In this document: positions 34,644 to 44,019 of the stretch, one piece after another
Numbering within the stretch: position 1 is the first letter of the stretch
Layout: every line of letters begins with the position of its first letter
Assembly: GCF_000718135.1 (NCBI RefSeq)
Contig: NZ_JOEM01000036.1
Location: forward strand, 5,171-69,170
Reading direction: 5' to 3'
Length of the DNA: 64,000 bases
DNA from: Streptomyces cyaneofuscatus
GTDB taxonomy: Bacteria; Actinomycetota; Actinomycetes; Streptomycetales; Streptomycetaceae
Program-made: the position numbers and the translations under genes
Notes under the pieces: model-generated
Databases searched by the model: none
Seen by the model: the letters and a program-made list of their open reading frames with translations, nothing else
Told to the model about the DNA's origin: nothing

Positions 34644-35836
34644 CGCAGTGCCCCTTCTTCCTTCGGCAGCGGCAGCCGCGCCGTGACCCGGTAGCCCCGC
34701 CCTTGGCTCCGGCCCGTCCACAAGGAACCACCGTGCAGCGCGACGCGTTCCCGCATGCCGATCAGGCCGTACCCGGAGCCGGACACGGACCCGGACCCGG
34801 AGCTGCCAGCCGCCCCTTCTCCGTCGTCCCGTACGTCCACCACCGTCTCGTGGTCGGCGTACGTGAGGCGTACGCATGCATGGGCGCCGCTTCCCCCGTG
34901 CTTGCGGGCGTTGGTCAGCGCCTCCTGCACGACGCGGAACACCGTCAGCTGCATGCCCCCCGGCAGCTGACGGGGAGCCCCCCGGACGTCGAACTCCGTA
35001 GGCATGCCAGCCTCGCACGACTCGGCGACGATCCGGTCCAGGTCCGCGATCCCCGGCTGGGGAGCGGTCGACGCCTCCCGCGTGTCGCCGTCGGCCCGCA
35101 GGACGTCGAGGAGTTCCCGCATCTCATGCAGTGCCGTGCGCCCCAGGCCCTCCAGGGTGACAAGGGCGTCTCGCGCGATCTCGGGATTCCGGTCGAGGTT
35201 GGCGCGGGCGCCGCCCGCCATCAGCTGCATCGTCGTGACGTGGTGGGCGACGATGTCGTGCATCTCGCGGGCGATACGGCGGCGTTCGTCCGCCACTGCC
35301 CGCTCGGCGAGCAGTCCGCGGTGGGCGTCGACCTCCCGCTGCCAGCGGTTCATCACGAGCCCGGCGGCGACCACGAACAACACGGCCGCACCGTTTCCCG
35401 CCAGTTTCAGGAGCGAGCCCTGCGACCAAGGCTCCCGCGCGGCCAGGGGCAGCACCGCACTCGCCAGGACTGCCGGTACATATACGGCGGCGCCCCGGAC
35501 GCGTACGACGGAATAGAGGGCGACGATCATAGAGGCGTTGAGTCCCTGTCCCACCGGCCAGCTGAGATGGACGCTGAGACCGAGAGCCAGGACGGCGGCG
35601 AATGTGAGCACCGGGGCTCGTCGGCGGGCGAGGAGCGCCAGGCCGGACACCGTCATCAGCAGACAGCCGGCCACGGGGACGAACCCCTGGGTGTCCTGGC
35701 TGCTGAGGGTGAAGCCGATCAGGTCAAGGGCCGCCGCGCCGACGGCGACGAGGGCGTCGTTGCGGGTCCAGGGCAGCGCCTCGGCGAAGGGCAGTGAGCC
35801 GTGCTTCGCGGCGGGCTCGGCGTGGGCCGTGGGCAT
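34640..35836 (-). CDS. Sensor histidine kinase (HisKA_3 type)
   Basis: 398 residues. Four to five N-terminal membrane helices (about residues 25-190) give little external sequence. The phosphoacceptor box is RRIAREMHDIVAHHVTTMQLMAGG. The ATPase domain has the N-box QEALTNARKHGG, G1 VDVRDDGEG and G2 GYGLIGMRERVALHGG. This is the NarL-partner kinase group typical of Streptomyces. ATG 35836 follows AAGGAA. Cotranscribed and coupled with the response regulator. Confidence 0.92.
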   Translation of the reverse strand: MPTAHAEPAAKHGSLPFAEALPWTRNDALVAVGAAALDLIGFTLSSQDTQGFVPVAGCLLMTVSGLALLARRRAPVLTFAAVLALGLSVHLSWPVGQGLNASMIVALYSVVRVRGAAVYVPAVLASAVLPLAAREPWSQGSLLKLAGNGAAVLFVVAAGLVMNRWQREVDAHRGLLAERAVADERRRIAREMHDIVAHHVTTMQLMAGGARANLDRNPEIARDALVTLEGLGRTALHEMRELLDVLRADGDTREASTAPQPGIADLDRIVAESCEAGMPTEFDVRGAPRQLPGGMQLTVFRVVQEALTNARKHGGSGAHACVRLTYADHETVVDVRDDGEGAAGSSGSGSVSGSGYGLIGMRERVALHGGSLWTGRSQGRGYRVTARLPLPKEEGALR

Positions 35837-36083
35837 CGTGTTCCTTCCTCGGCCCCGTCTTGGGCGCCTCACCACCATTCTCCCCGGGTTCCCGCCGAGG
35901 ACGTGGGGCCCCAGGACGATACCGGTCCAGGAGCAGGGTCCCGGTCCGGGACTCGGCGGCACCATGCTCCCGACCCGCATCTCATTCCCGGCTCGGACGA
36001 TCCGGCACGTTCTCGCTGATGTCCTAGAGGCAGGCCGGGCCCCCCGGCGCAAACCCTCACCACCTCTCTACCGGAGGCACGCT

Positions 36084-38345
36084 GTGATCCGCGCCCTGAC
36101 CGGGTTCTCGACCCGCCATCCCTGGAAGGTCATCGCCTTGTGGTCGGTGATCGGCATCTTTCTCGCCGTAGTCGCCGGAGCGTTGATGCCCCGCGCGATG
36201 CAGGCGCAGACAGGCGACTTCCTGCCGAAGGACTACGACTCGGCCGCCGCCCTGCGGACCGCCGACGAAAGGTTCGGCGTGACCTCCGACGCCGGCACGT
36301 TCACCGTCCTGGTCGGCAGACCGGACCGCGGGCCCCTGACCAGCGCCGACCGGAAGAACATCGTGTCCGTGGCGAAGGAGCTGGGCAGCCGCCGCGTGAC
36401 GATGCCGGACCCGCAGGACACCCCAAGCACGAGCGACGACCAGATTCCGTTGCTGGTTAGGGACTACTCGCAGACACCCGAGGTCGGCGTGGGCATGACC
36501 GCTCCGGACCGCACGTTCACGCTGCTGTCGGTGCGGCTGGAGGGAAACACCGTCGACCCAGGCATGCACAACCTGTTCCGGGCGTTCCGTGAGCACAGCG
36601 AAGATGCCTTCGCCGAGGCGCGCCTGCGAACCGGGTTCACCGGTGGCCTCGCCGACCAGGTCGACACCCGCGACGCCGAGGAGCCCACCCAGCGCATCGT
36701 CGGCATGCTGATGCTGGGCCTGATCGTCCTGGTGAACGTGCTGGTGTTCCGCAGTGTGTGCGCCGCGCTCATCCCGCTGCTCGCGGTCGTCATCGTGGGC
36801 GGCGCGGCGACCGGTGTAATCGTCGGTGGCGCCCTGCTCACCGGCACCGATCTCGACACATCGACGCCCAGCATGATCAGCGTCGTCCTCATCGGCATCG
36901 GCGTCGACTACTTCCTGTTCCTGCTCTTCCGCTTCCGCGAACTCCTGCGGGAACGCCCAGAGGCGCCCCCGCGCGCCGTCGCCGCCGAGGTCGGGGCCCG
37001 CGTCGGCACTGCCATCACCTCCGCCGCCCTCACCATCGTGGCCGCCTTCGCCACCCTGGGCATCGCCACCTACGGCGGGTTCCAGGTGCTCGGTCCCGCC
37101 GTCGCCGTGGCCGTACTCGTCATGCTCCTCGCCAGCCTCACCCTGATGCCCGCCCTCCTCGCGGCCACGGGCCGCCGCATGTTCTGGCCCTCCCGCACCC
37201 TGGAACGCACGCCACGCCCCGGACTCGCCGGGCGCGCCGGAGACTTCGTGTCCCGCAGGCCGCTGGCCGCGCTCCTCGCCGGTACCGCCCTGCTGGGCGC
37301 GCTCGCGGCGGGCATGACCGGCATCCGCATGGACTTCGGCCAAGGCGGAACCCCTCACGAGACCCGGGCCGCCGCCACCGCCTCAGAGATCGCCCGCGCC
37401 CTCCCGGCCGGCGTGTCCGACCCAGCCACCGTCTACATCACCGCCTCCGAGGGCAACAGAGTCACCCCCCGGTCCCTGGGCGCGCTCTCCGATGAACTGG
37501 CCCGAATCGAAGGCGTCGGCAAGGTGAGCACCCCCACACTCAACGAGCGGGGCGACGCCGCCCGCATCGACCTCTACCTGACCTCCGAGTCCCAGACGCA
37601 GGCGGCCCGCGACCTGGTCTCGGGTCCGGTCCGCGACACCGTCGCGGCCCACACCCCGAAGGGCCTCGAAGCCCATGTCGGCGGCACTGCGGCCATATTC
37701 GCGGACCTCTCCACCGCGGTCGACGAGGACCTGAGGACTGTCTTCCCCGTGGCCGCGGGCCTGATCGCACTGATCCTGCTCGTGCTGCTGCGCAGCGTGC
37801 TCGCCCCCGTCGTCCTGCTGCTCTCCGTGGGACTGTGCTTCGCCGCCACGCTCGGTGCGTCGACCCTCGTCTTCCAGCACGCCCTCGACAAGCCCGGCGT
37901 CAATTTCGTCCTGCCGCTCGTGCTGTTCCTCTTCGTCGTCGCGATCGGTACCGACTACAACATCCTGATCAGCGACCGCATCCGCGAGGAGATGCAGGGT
38001 CCGCGCAGGACCCGCGACGCCGTCGCCCGCGCCGTACGGCACACCGCTCCGGCCATCGCCACCGCAGGCATCGTCCTTGCAGCGTCCTTCGGCAGCCTCG
38101 CCGTCGGCTCAAACCCATCAACCCAGCAGATCGGCTTCGCGACGGGGCTCGGCATCCTGCTCTCGGCGTTCGTTGTGTCGGTCGTGTTCGTCCCGGCCGC
38201 GGCTGCGCTTCTCGGCCGCGGAATCTGGTGGCCGGTACGCCCGCGCAGGCATACCGGCCACGGCGAGCACCCGAAAGCCACCGCACCCAAGGACGCCGCG
38301 ACGGACCACCACCCGCGTCCCCTCGCCGTCCCGCCCGCACGCTGA
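36084..38345 (+). CDS. MMPL-family (RND) transporter
   Basis: 753 residues with two repeats of one plus five membrane helices and two large external loops. Typical MMPL elements are the N-terminal RHPWKVIALWSVIGIFLAVV helix, GIGVDYFLFLLFRFRELL in the first repeat and AIGTDYNILISDRIREE in the second. The Asp-Tyr pairs supply the proton relay. These pumps move lipids, polyketides or drugs out of the cell. GTG 36084 is preceded by GGAGG. It is divergent from the two-component system across 247 bp and is followed 73 bp later by a secreted serine hydrolase. Confidence 0.92.
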   Translation: MIRALTGFSTRHPWKVIALWSVIGIFLAVVAGALMPRAMQAQTGDFLPKDYDSAAALRTADERFGVTSDAGTFTVLVGRPDRGPLTSADRKNIVSVAKELGSRRVTMPDPQDTPSTSDDQIPLLVRDYSQTPEVGVGMTAPDRTFTLLSVRLEGNTVDPGMHNLFRAFREHSEDAFAEARLRTGFTGGLADQVDTRDAEEPTQRIVGMLMLGLIVLVNVLVFRSVCAALIPLLAVVIVGGAATGVIVGGALLTGTDLDTSTPSMISVVLIGIGVDYFLFLLFRFRELLRERPEAPPRAVAAEVGARVGTAITSAALTIVAAFATLGIATYGGFQVLGPAVAVAVLVMLLASLTLMPALLAATGRRMFWPSRTLERTPRPGLAGRAGDFVSRRPLAALLAGTALLGALAAGMTGIRMDFGQGGTPHETRAAATASEIARALPAGVSDPATVYITASEGNRVTPRSLGALSDELARIEGVGKVSTPTLNERGDAARIDLYLTSESQTQAARDLVSGPVRDTVAAHTPKGLEAHVGGTAAIFADLSTAVDEDLRTVFPVAAGLIALILLVLLRSVLAPVVLLLSVGLCFAATLGASTLVFQHALDKPGVNFVLPLVLFLFVVAIGTDYNILISDRIREEMQGPRRTRDAVARAVRHTAPAIATAGIVLAASFGSLAVGSNPSTQQIGFATGLGILLSAFVVSVVFVPAAAALLGRGIWWPVRPRRHTGHGEHPKATAPKDAATDHHPRPLAVPPAR

Positions 38346-38418
38346 CCGCCTCCTTCCCCAACCCCCCGGCCTGTGCACACGAACGCTCCAGGCCCGACCC
38401 CAACCGAGGGAGCCATCC

Positions 38419-39564
38419 ATGTCCATATCCACCCGGGCCGCGTTCCGCGTGGCCACTCTGACCGCGCTCGCCGCCGTCACCGCGAGTCTCGCCACCGCCC
38501 CCGGGGCCGCCGCGGCGACCCCGGCCCGCACCCCTGACCCCGTGCAGCGGCAATTGGACGCGCTGGTCCGCGACAGCGCCGTGCCAGGTGCCCTCGCCCA
38601 CGTCGTGAAGGCCGGAGGCAGGGCGCGGCACTACACCTCGGGCACCGGCAACCTGGCGACCGGCTCCGCCGTGCCCAGCGACGGCTCCGTACGCATCGGC
38701 AGCAACACCAAGGCGTTCACAGCGACGGTCGTGCTCCAACTAGTCGGCGAGGGTGAGGTCGCCCTCGACGAGCCAGTGGAAACGCATCTTCCGGGCCTCC
38801 TGCGCGGCGACGGCATCGACGGCCGGACCATCACGATCCGCCAACTCCTCCAGCACACCAGCGGACTCCCCGAATACCTGGACCAGCACGCGGTACTCAC
38901 CAATCCGCGCCGCTACTACGAACCCAGGGAACTCGTCGACCGCGCCCTCGACCACCCGGCCGACTTCGCGCCGGGGGCCAGGTGGTCCTACAGCAACACC
39001 AACTACATCGTCGCAGGGCTGCTCGTACAGAAGGTCACCGGACGCCCGCTGGGCGAGGAGATCAAAAGCCGGATCACCGACAGCGTCGGCCTGAGGCACA
39101 CCTACCTCCCAGACCCCGGCGACACGACCATACGAGGCAGGCATCCACGCGGCTACCACCGGCTCGCCGCCGGCGGCCCCTGGCGCGACTACACTCGGTT
39201 GGACCCCTCGTGGGGGTGGGCGGCGGGCGGCATGATCTCCACCAACAGCGACCTCAACCGCTTCTACCGGGCGCTCTTCTCTGGCCGTCTCCTCGCCCCG
39301 GCTCAGCTCGGCGAGATGCGCGCGACGGTCCCCGTCGACGCCGAGGGAGTTGCCCCCGGCACCCGTTACGGTTTGGGCGTCCAGAGCATCTCGCTGAGTT
39401 GCGGTGGCCGATACTGGGGCCACGGCGGTTCCCTCCCCGGCTTCAGCACGTACGGCGGCGTCACCCGGGATGGTCGGGCGGTGAACGTCACGCTCACCAC
39501 CCTTCCGAACGGTAGGACCGGTACGCGGGCGGCTGCCGCCGTGGACACGGCGATGTGCCGCTGA
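38419..39564 (+). CDS. Secreted serine hydrolase (beta-lactamase/DD-peptidase family)
   Basis: 381 residues. A Sec signal peptide (MSISTRAAFRVATLTALAAV..., cleavage near AAA|TPAR) is followed by a class C beta-lactamase/DD-carboxypeptidase fold. Catalytic SxxK is SNTK in RIGSNTKAF, YxN is YSN in WSYSNTNY, and the third motif is HGG in YWGHGGSLPG. It resembles the Streptomyces R61 DD-peptidase family. GAGGGAG precedes the ATG. It is probably cotranscribed with the MMPL gene and under the adjacent two-component system, which fits an envelope-stress module. Confidence 0.92.
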   Translation: MSISTRAAFRVATLTALAAVTASLATAPGAAAATPARTPDPVQRQLDALVRDSAVPGALAHVVKAGGRARHYTSGTGNLATGSAVPSDGSVRIGSNTKAFTATVVLQLVGEGEVALDEPVETHLPGLLRGDGIDGRTITIRQLLQHTSGLPEYLDQHAVLTNPRRYYEPRELVDRALDHPADFAPGARWSYSNTNYIVAGLLVQKVTGRPLGEEIKSRITDSVGLRHTYLPDPGDTTIRGRHPRGYHRLAAGGPWRDYTRLDPSWGWAAGGMISTNSDLNRFYRALFSGRLLAPAQLGEMRATVPVDAEGVAPGTRYGLGVQSISLSCGGRYWGHGGSLPGFSTYGGVTRDGRAVNVTLTTLPNGRTGTRAAAAVDTAMCR

Positions 39565-39606
39565 CAGCGGCCGCTGCGGGATCGGCTCCTTCTGGAGATC
39601 CCCATC

Positions 39607-39768
39607 TCACAGCCTTGGCGGGTGCAGGTATACCCGGCAGACGGCTGAGCCACCGTTCACGTCCCAGGTGGTCAGCCCCTCTGCGTCAGCTTGGACCTGG
39701 GTGACGATGTAGACCCAGGTCTCGTCCCGCTGCCAGACGCCGGAAGGGGAAGGTGGACTTTCGCCCAC
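39607..39768 (-). CDS. Short hypothetical ORF or 3' remnant
   Basis: A 53-residue reading ending WVYIVTQVQADAEGLTTWDV followed by CRVYLHPPRL is protein-like (alternating strands). The GTG start is poorly supported, so this may be the surviving 3' end of a longer gene. No family recognised. Confidence 0.35.
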   Translation of the reverse strand: MGESPPSPSGVWQRDETWVYIVTQVQADAEGLTTWDVNGGSAVCRVYLHPPRL

Positions 39769-40287
39769 TCCCGCGGAGCGGGCGATGGGCGGGGAGGCCC
39801 CGGGGCGGGCGTCCTGCCGGCGGTGGGGAGGCCTGGCAGGACTGCATCAGGGGGGTCGCCCCGGGGCCCGGTTCTGCGTATACCCGGTTGCAATAGGTCT
39901 AGACCTCTATCCGGCCAGAGGCGGCACGCTGACACGCACGACCACCGCCGCGTGTGCGCCGAGGCCTGCCGCCGGTGCGAGCAGGTGCGCAACGACCTGA
40001 TCGCCTCCCTGGACTGAACCCCTCCCACCCACTGTCGGCTCCCGAGAGACTCCGCGCTTTCCGACGGTGTCGGCCTTTCACCTACTCACCCAGCACGATG
40101 ACCTGACCAGGATCGGTGGCCGGGTCGTCGTGCTGTACGGGCTACGGCGTGCCCTGATCGAGTTGCTCTCCCCTGGTCGTCAACCGATCTACCCACCCCG
40201 CCCCGTTCGGCTGACTCGCAGCGCGACGAGTGGATCCCTGGAACGGTATGGGCATTCTTTGGGCGACCGGCCGTGGGAGGGAACAAC
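39769..40287. other. Gap with a copper-binding-protein remnant
   Basis: At about 39930-40017 the plus strand reads HDHRRVCAEACRRCEQVRND, the cysteine pattern (CxxxCxxC) of four-helix-bundle DUF326 proteins, ending LIASLD and a stop. No start is evident. The rest of the gap shows nothing. Confidence 0.4.
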
Positions 40288-41334
40288 GTGGGAACTGCAC
40301 GCGAGTACGGGCGCGCCATCACGGAGGGTCCGACACCTGCTGATGCCGCGGGGGCGACGGCTCTGCCGTATCCGAGCGGCTGGGCGGCCCTAGCCTTCTC
40401 CGATGAGTTACGGCCCGGCAGCGTGCTGACTCGGCCGTTGGCGGGGAGCGACGTCGTGCTCTACAGGCTCGGCTCAGGTTCCCTACGCGCCGTACGGCCC
40501 TACTGCCCGCACCTCGGGGCCCACCTGGGCCTGGCGAAGGTCGACGGCGACGATCTCGTCTGCCCGTTCCACGCCTTCGCCTTCGGCCCCGACGGCGCCT
40601 GTGTGCGCACCGGGTACGGCACACCGCCGCCGCGCTCCACCCTCACCCGGCTGCCTGTGCACGAGGCCAACGGCGCGGTCTTCGTCTGGAGGCACTACGA
40701 CGGCCGGGAGCCGGACTGGGAGATCCCCCTCTGGCACGAGATCGGTAGCCGTCCCGCGCGCACGGCTGCCTGGGAGATGGCCGGAAACGTTCAGGAGGTC
40801 ATCGAGAACTCCGTCGACCTGGGGCACTTCGCCACCCTGCACGGCTGGGCCAGGGCGGAGATCGGTGGACCCGTCCTCTACGACGGCGCCACCTTCCACG
40901 TGTCCATGCGAGCCCACGAAACCGCCCCGCTGATCGGCGACTTCACCGTCGATGTGGAGGTGGACGGCTATGGACTGGGCTGCCTGCACGCTGACGTCCA
41001 TACGCCGCGCTTCGGGCTTCGAATGTGCACGATGGTGATGCCGACCCCGATCGCACCCAACCGAATGCAGTTCAGGCAGTTGAACCGCATCGCCTTTGCC
41101 GAGCCCGGCAGGCTGCCGAAGCCGCTCGCTCGAGCGGTCAGCCGTACCGCGGGCCGCCTTCTGAACCGCGCCGTCTTCAGGTCCAGCTGCGAGTTCACCG
41201 CCGCGGACTTCCCGATCTGGCACACCAAGCAGTACCAGCAGCCGCCCCGACTGGCCCCCGGGGACGGACCCATCGGTCCGTTCCGCCGCTGGGCGCAGCG
41301 GTTCTACCCGCAGCCGGCCGACGGCCCCCGATAG
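40288..41334 (+). CDS. Rieske non-heme iron oxygenase (KshA-like)
   Basis: 348 residues from a GTG at 40288, with GGGAGG seven bases upstream. The Rieske centre ligands are Cys73-Pro-His75 and Cys92-x-x-His95 (CPHLGAH, CPFHAF). The mononuclear iron site is Asn174, Asp177, His180 and His185 (NSVDLGHFATLH). The domain order and C-terminal FPIWHTKQYQ match the 3-ketosteroid 9-alpha-hydroxylase and cholesterol-desaturase-like group. No ferredoxin reductase partner is adjacent, so electrons must come from elsewhere. Substrate unknown; a steroid or other polycyclic compound is plausible. Confidence 0.9.
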   Translation: MGTAREYGRAITEGPTPADAAGATALPYPSGWAALAFSDELRPGSVLTRPLAGSDVVLYRLGSGSLRAVRPYCPHLGAHLGLAKVDGDDLVCPFHAFAFGPDGACVRTGYGTPPPRSTLTRLPVHEANGAVFVWRHYDGREPDWEIPLWHEIGSRPARTAAWEMAGNVQEVIENSVDLGHFATLHGWARAEIGGPVLYDGATFHVSMRAHETAPLIGDFTVDVEVDGYGLGCLHADVHTPRFGLRMCTMVMPTPIAPNRMQFRQLNRIAFAEPGRLPKPLARAVSRTAGRLLNRAVFRSSCEFTAADFPIWHTKQYQQPPRLAPGDGPIGPFRRWAQRFYPQPADGPR

Positions 41335-41436
41335 AACACCTTCACCACGACACCCGGTAGTACGGAGAAGGCAGCAGGACACGCCCGCGCCCGCGTGCCG
41401 CGCATGGGCGAACGGCACACAGGGTGGTGGTGCTGG

Positions 41437-41694
41437 TCAGTGGCCGGGGGCCACCATGCTGCCGGCGTGGTCGACGTCGTTGCCGTTGGAGCAGTTGTTC
41501 TCGTGGTTCCCGCTCCAGTCGTTCAGAGCGGGAACCACGGCGAGTTCCTGAATGCATACGTCGGCGGCGGTGAAGTTCCAGTTGTTCGCCGCGTTGACGC
41601 CGCTGCCGAAGTTGCTGTCGTTGTCGGCGAGGGCGGGCGTGGCGGAACAGAGAGCCGCGGTGGCCAGCAGGCCGCAGGTGATGATCTTTCGCAT
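41437..41694 (-). CDS. Small secreted protein (85 aa)
   Basis: Signal peptide MRKIITCGLLATAALCSATPALA with cleavage before DNDSNFG. The mature 60 residues are Asn-rich with two Cys (ADVCIQELA, HENNCSNGNDVDHAG) that could form a disulfide. It looks like the small secreted proteins common in Streptomyces, but it is not a chaplin or rodlin. Function unknown. Confidence 0.7.
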   Translation of the reverse strand: MRKIITCGLLATAALCSATPALADNDSNFGSGVNAANNWNFTAADVCIQELAVVPALNDWSGNHENNCSNGNDVDHAGSMVAPGH

Positions 41695-41901
41695 GGCCGG
41701 TGAACGCGTCCACACCCCGGCAGGTCACGTCGCGCTCCACCGAACGGGCCGACGAGCAACGCCTGCCCTCGGGAGCTTTCCTGGAGCTCGGGTCGGCTGG
41801 ACGGAACCGCGGCTGCCGCTTCCGCAGGCAGACGGAGCCTCCACAGAGGGCCTCCCCTGGGCCTTCTGCGCTTGTTGGAGGACAGATAACCCTCCTAAGG
41901 G

Positions 41902-42114
41902 TTACGTCACGTCGACGTAGTCTGCCGCGGAAGCGACCGCCGGGGTGGTGGGCGTGCCTGTGAAGGAGTAGCGGAAGCAGCCGTCCGCCGTGGCCTTCGT
42001 CGTCGCCCTCAGGTTGCCCTTGCTGTCCGTCGTAACGGTCTTGAGGGTCGTGTAGGTGCTGTCGCCCTTCTTCTTGAACTGGAGCTTCACCGGCTGCTTG
42101 GTGTAGCCCCCGTA
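41902..42114 (-). pseudogene. C-terminal fragment of a secreted Ig-like/calcium-binding-type protein
   Basis: YGGYTKQPVKLQFKKKGDST and the following TTLKTVTTDSKGNLRATTKAT and DGCFRYSFTGTPTTPAVASA match the last repeat of large secreted proteins. A TAA directly precedes it, so it is cut off. Confidence 0.5.
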
Positions 42115-42397
42115 TTACTTGGCACAGTTCTGGCCCGCAGGCACGTAGATCCGCCCCGCCCCTGAACCACAGCGTCCAAGAGGGCAGGGGCAGGCCCCGG
42201 TCAGCGAGCACCTGGCCCCCTGCTCCGGCGCGGTGACCGCCTCGGCGGTCCGAGACACCCAGCGTGATTCCGCCCGGCGCCCAGTGCACGGTACCCATCG
42301 GCCTGCTCATCCTCATCAAGGGCGGCGCCTTCGGCCTTTAACCCCGCCACGTGCTGGTCGCCTCGGAGCGGTTCCACGACGCCTTCCAACTCCCCGT

Positions 42398-42799
42398 CCC
42401 GGTGGTCCTTCCAAGTGTTGGAGCTGGCTCTCGTACTTAGACGAGGTCGAGGTCACCGACGCCAGGAAGCTCGACATCAACCACATGGTCCCCCTGGCCG
42501 AGGCCTGGAACAGCGGCGCCCACACCTGGATGCCCGAGCGCCGAGAGGCCTACGCCAAGGACCTCGGGTCCGAGCGGTCCCTGGCCGCGGTCACCGCGAA
42601 AACCAACAGGACCAAGGCCGACAAGGACCCGACTGCGTGGGTGCCGCCCGCCGGATCCGCCCGCTGCATCTACCTCGAAGACTGGGCCGCAACCAAGCCA
42701 CACTGGGGCCTGAGCGCGGACGACGCCGAGCGGGCCGCGCTCCTCGAACTCGCCGCCCCGTGCGAGGACTCCGTCGTCGCGTACGAGGCTGCGCCGTAG
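42398..42799 (+). pseudogene. HNH endonuclease family protein, 5'-truncated
   Basis: The C-terminal part is well preserved: KLDINHMVPLAEAWNSGAHT carries the HNH/DUF1524 catalytic core (NH), and SLAAVTAKTNRTKADKDPTA plus CIYLEDWAATKPHWGLS follow as in secreted Streptomyces HNH nucleases. The usual signal peptide and N-terminal half are missing; the upstream in-frame sequence (from 42233) is not family-like. Confidence 0.6.
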
Positions 42800-42817
42800 C
42801 CGACGGGCGGTGGGGAT

Positions 42818-43249
42818 CTACGCGGCGGCGGGCCAGAGTTGCGCCAAGTAACGCTCCACCCCCTCGGGGACCTCAACGGGGGCCCGGCGGGCGACATCCG
42901 CCCGCCCCGCACACGAGACCCACACTTTCCACCGTCGGTCCGCGAAGCCCAGGTCGAGACGGGCATCCCCCGCCGCGGCCTCCACCGATAGCACACCGGT
43001 CAAGGCGTAAATCTCAGCCTCGTCCCGCGCTTCCCACGGCTCGCTGTCATCGGCGGGCGGCTCGCCCGTCCACACCTGCCAGGCCAGCACGGCCGTGTGG
43101 GTGTGGCCTGCGCTACCGAAGTCCAGGCGCCGCTCAAACAGGTCAGCAGCGGCAACGCCTCGTCTCCCACTTCCCGTTCTTCGGCCAATACCGCCGCGGT
43201 CCCACAGCGAGGCCGCACGTATCGGCCACCATGCACTCCCCCTGGTCAC
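42818..43249 (-). CDS. Hypothetical protein, N-terminus uncertain
   Basis: The last ~105 residues (FERRLDFGSAGHTHTAVLAWQ, AEIYALTGVLSVEAAAGDAR, WKVWVSCAGRADVA, VERYLAQLWPAAA) look like a real domain. The first 35 are Arg/Gly-rich and may not be translated. Another frame just upstream (VLAEEREVGDEALPLLTCL) could be the original N-terminus. Function unknown. Confidence 0.45.
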   Translation of the reverse strand: MTRGSAWWPIRAASLWDRGGIGRRTGSGRRGVAAADLFERRLDFGSAGHTHTAVLAWQVWTGEPPADDSEPWEARDEAEIYALTGVLSVEAAAGDARLDLGFADRRWKVWVSCAGRADVARRAPVEVPEGVERYLAQLWPAAA

Positions 43250-43458
43250 CCTTCCTGTCCCTCTTGCATCCCCGGCCTACGTCGAGGGCGAACTCGGCGA
43301 GCACACTAAACAACCCGAACACGGCCGGACCTTCGGGCAGCAGCAAACCCACGCCACCGGTGCACAACCGGTGAAGACGTACGGAGGCGAGCGACAGCAC
43401 CGCAGCCGTCCTGCAAGTCTGTGCGCTAACACATTGCCGGCTGAAGGACATCACCACC

Positions 43459-43773
43459 ATGCGCATGACCCGCCTCAGAACCATCGCTCTGGCCGCCACG
43501 CTCAGCTGCGCCGGTATCCTCACCGTCGGCCCCGCAGCCAGCGCTTCCGCGCAGCTGGGATGCCAGTACAAAGTCCTGTGGCCGACCGCAGGCGTGTACG
43601 AGAACCCGAACCCCAACAGCGTGGTCGTCAAGACCAAGCACGCCGGTGACATAGTCGGCGCCTCGACCTGCGAAGGCGCCGCCTACAACGAGTACGGTTA
43701 CGTTCTCGTCACCACCGACGCGGCAGCCGACGGCCGAGGCTGGATACGCGACCAAGCCGTCGTGCAGATCTGA
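43459..43773 (+). CDS. Small secreted SH3-like domain protein
   Basis: 104 residues. Signal peptide MRMTRLRTIALAATLSCAGI with cleavage near ASA|QLGC. The mature domain has the bacterial SH3 pattern: YKVLWPTAGVYENPNPNSVV, KTKHAGDIVGASTC, YVLVTTDAAADGRGWIRD. It probably binds peptidoglycan or extracellular polymers. Two or three Cys may form disulfides. Stands alone. Confidence 0.78.
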   Translation: MRMTRLRTIALAATLSCAGILTVGPAASASAQLGCQYKVLWPTAGVYENPNPNSVVVKTKHAGDIVGASTCEGAAYNEYGYVLVTTDAAADGRGWIRDQAVVQI

Positions 43774-43989
43774 CGCTCCCGCACTACTCCAGGCCGGGCC
43801 CGTTCACACCTCAGGCCCCCCCTCCACAACGAGGCGCTCCAGCGAACGCCATGCGTCCGGTCGGAACGTCGTTCGGGCACATCCCCCCCGGGGGGCGAGA
43901 AACAGCGGACGCCCCTTTGCCTCGCCCCCGATCATCCCCTCTTGAGCGGAGAGCACCGGCAAGGGCTGCCGCGGCGCGCGGACGTCCGC
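43774..43989. other. Gap
   Basis: No gene seen. Contains CCCCCCGGGGGG at about 43884-43895. Confidence 0.4.
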
Positions 43990-44019
43990 GGCTCACCTTC
44001 GCTCGAGCGAAGGTGAGCC
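43990..44019. repeat. Perfect 30-bp palindrome
   Basis: GGCTCACCTTCGCTC is followed directly by its exact reverse complement, centred on CTCGAG. There is no loop, so as RNA or single strand it would fold into a 15-bp hairpin with a minimal turn. No gene is close on either side (about 220 bp from the nearest). Confidence 0.85.

Noticed and set aside
36057..37358. Minus-strand 433-codon frame opposite the MMPL gene
   Set aside because: Gly/Glu/His-rich antisense shadow; the plus strand encodes a clear RND transporter.
41437..41694. Chaplin or rodlin gene
   Set aside because: The small secreted protein lacks the hydrophobic chaplin domain pattern and rodlin motifs.
43884..43895. CCCCCCGGGGGG as a terminator
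   Set aside because: Too short and loopless to be convincing, no gene end nearby.
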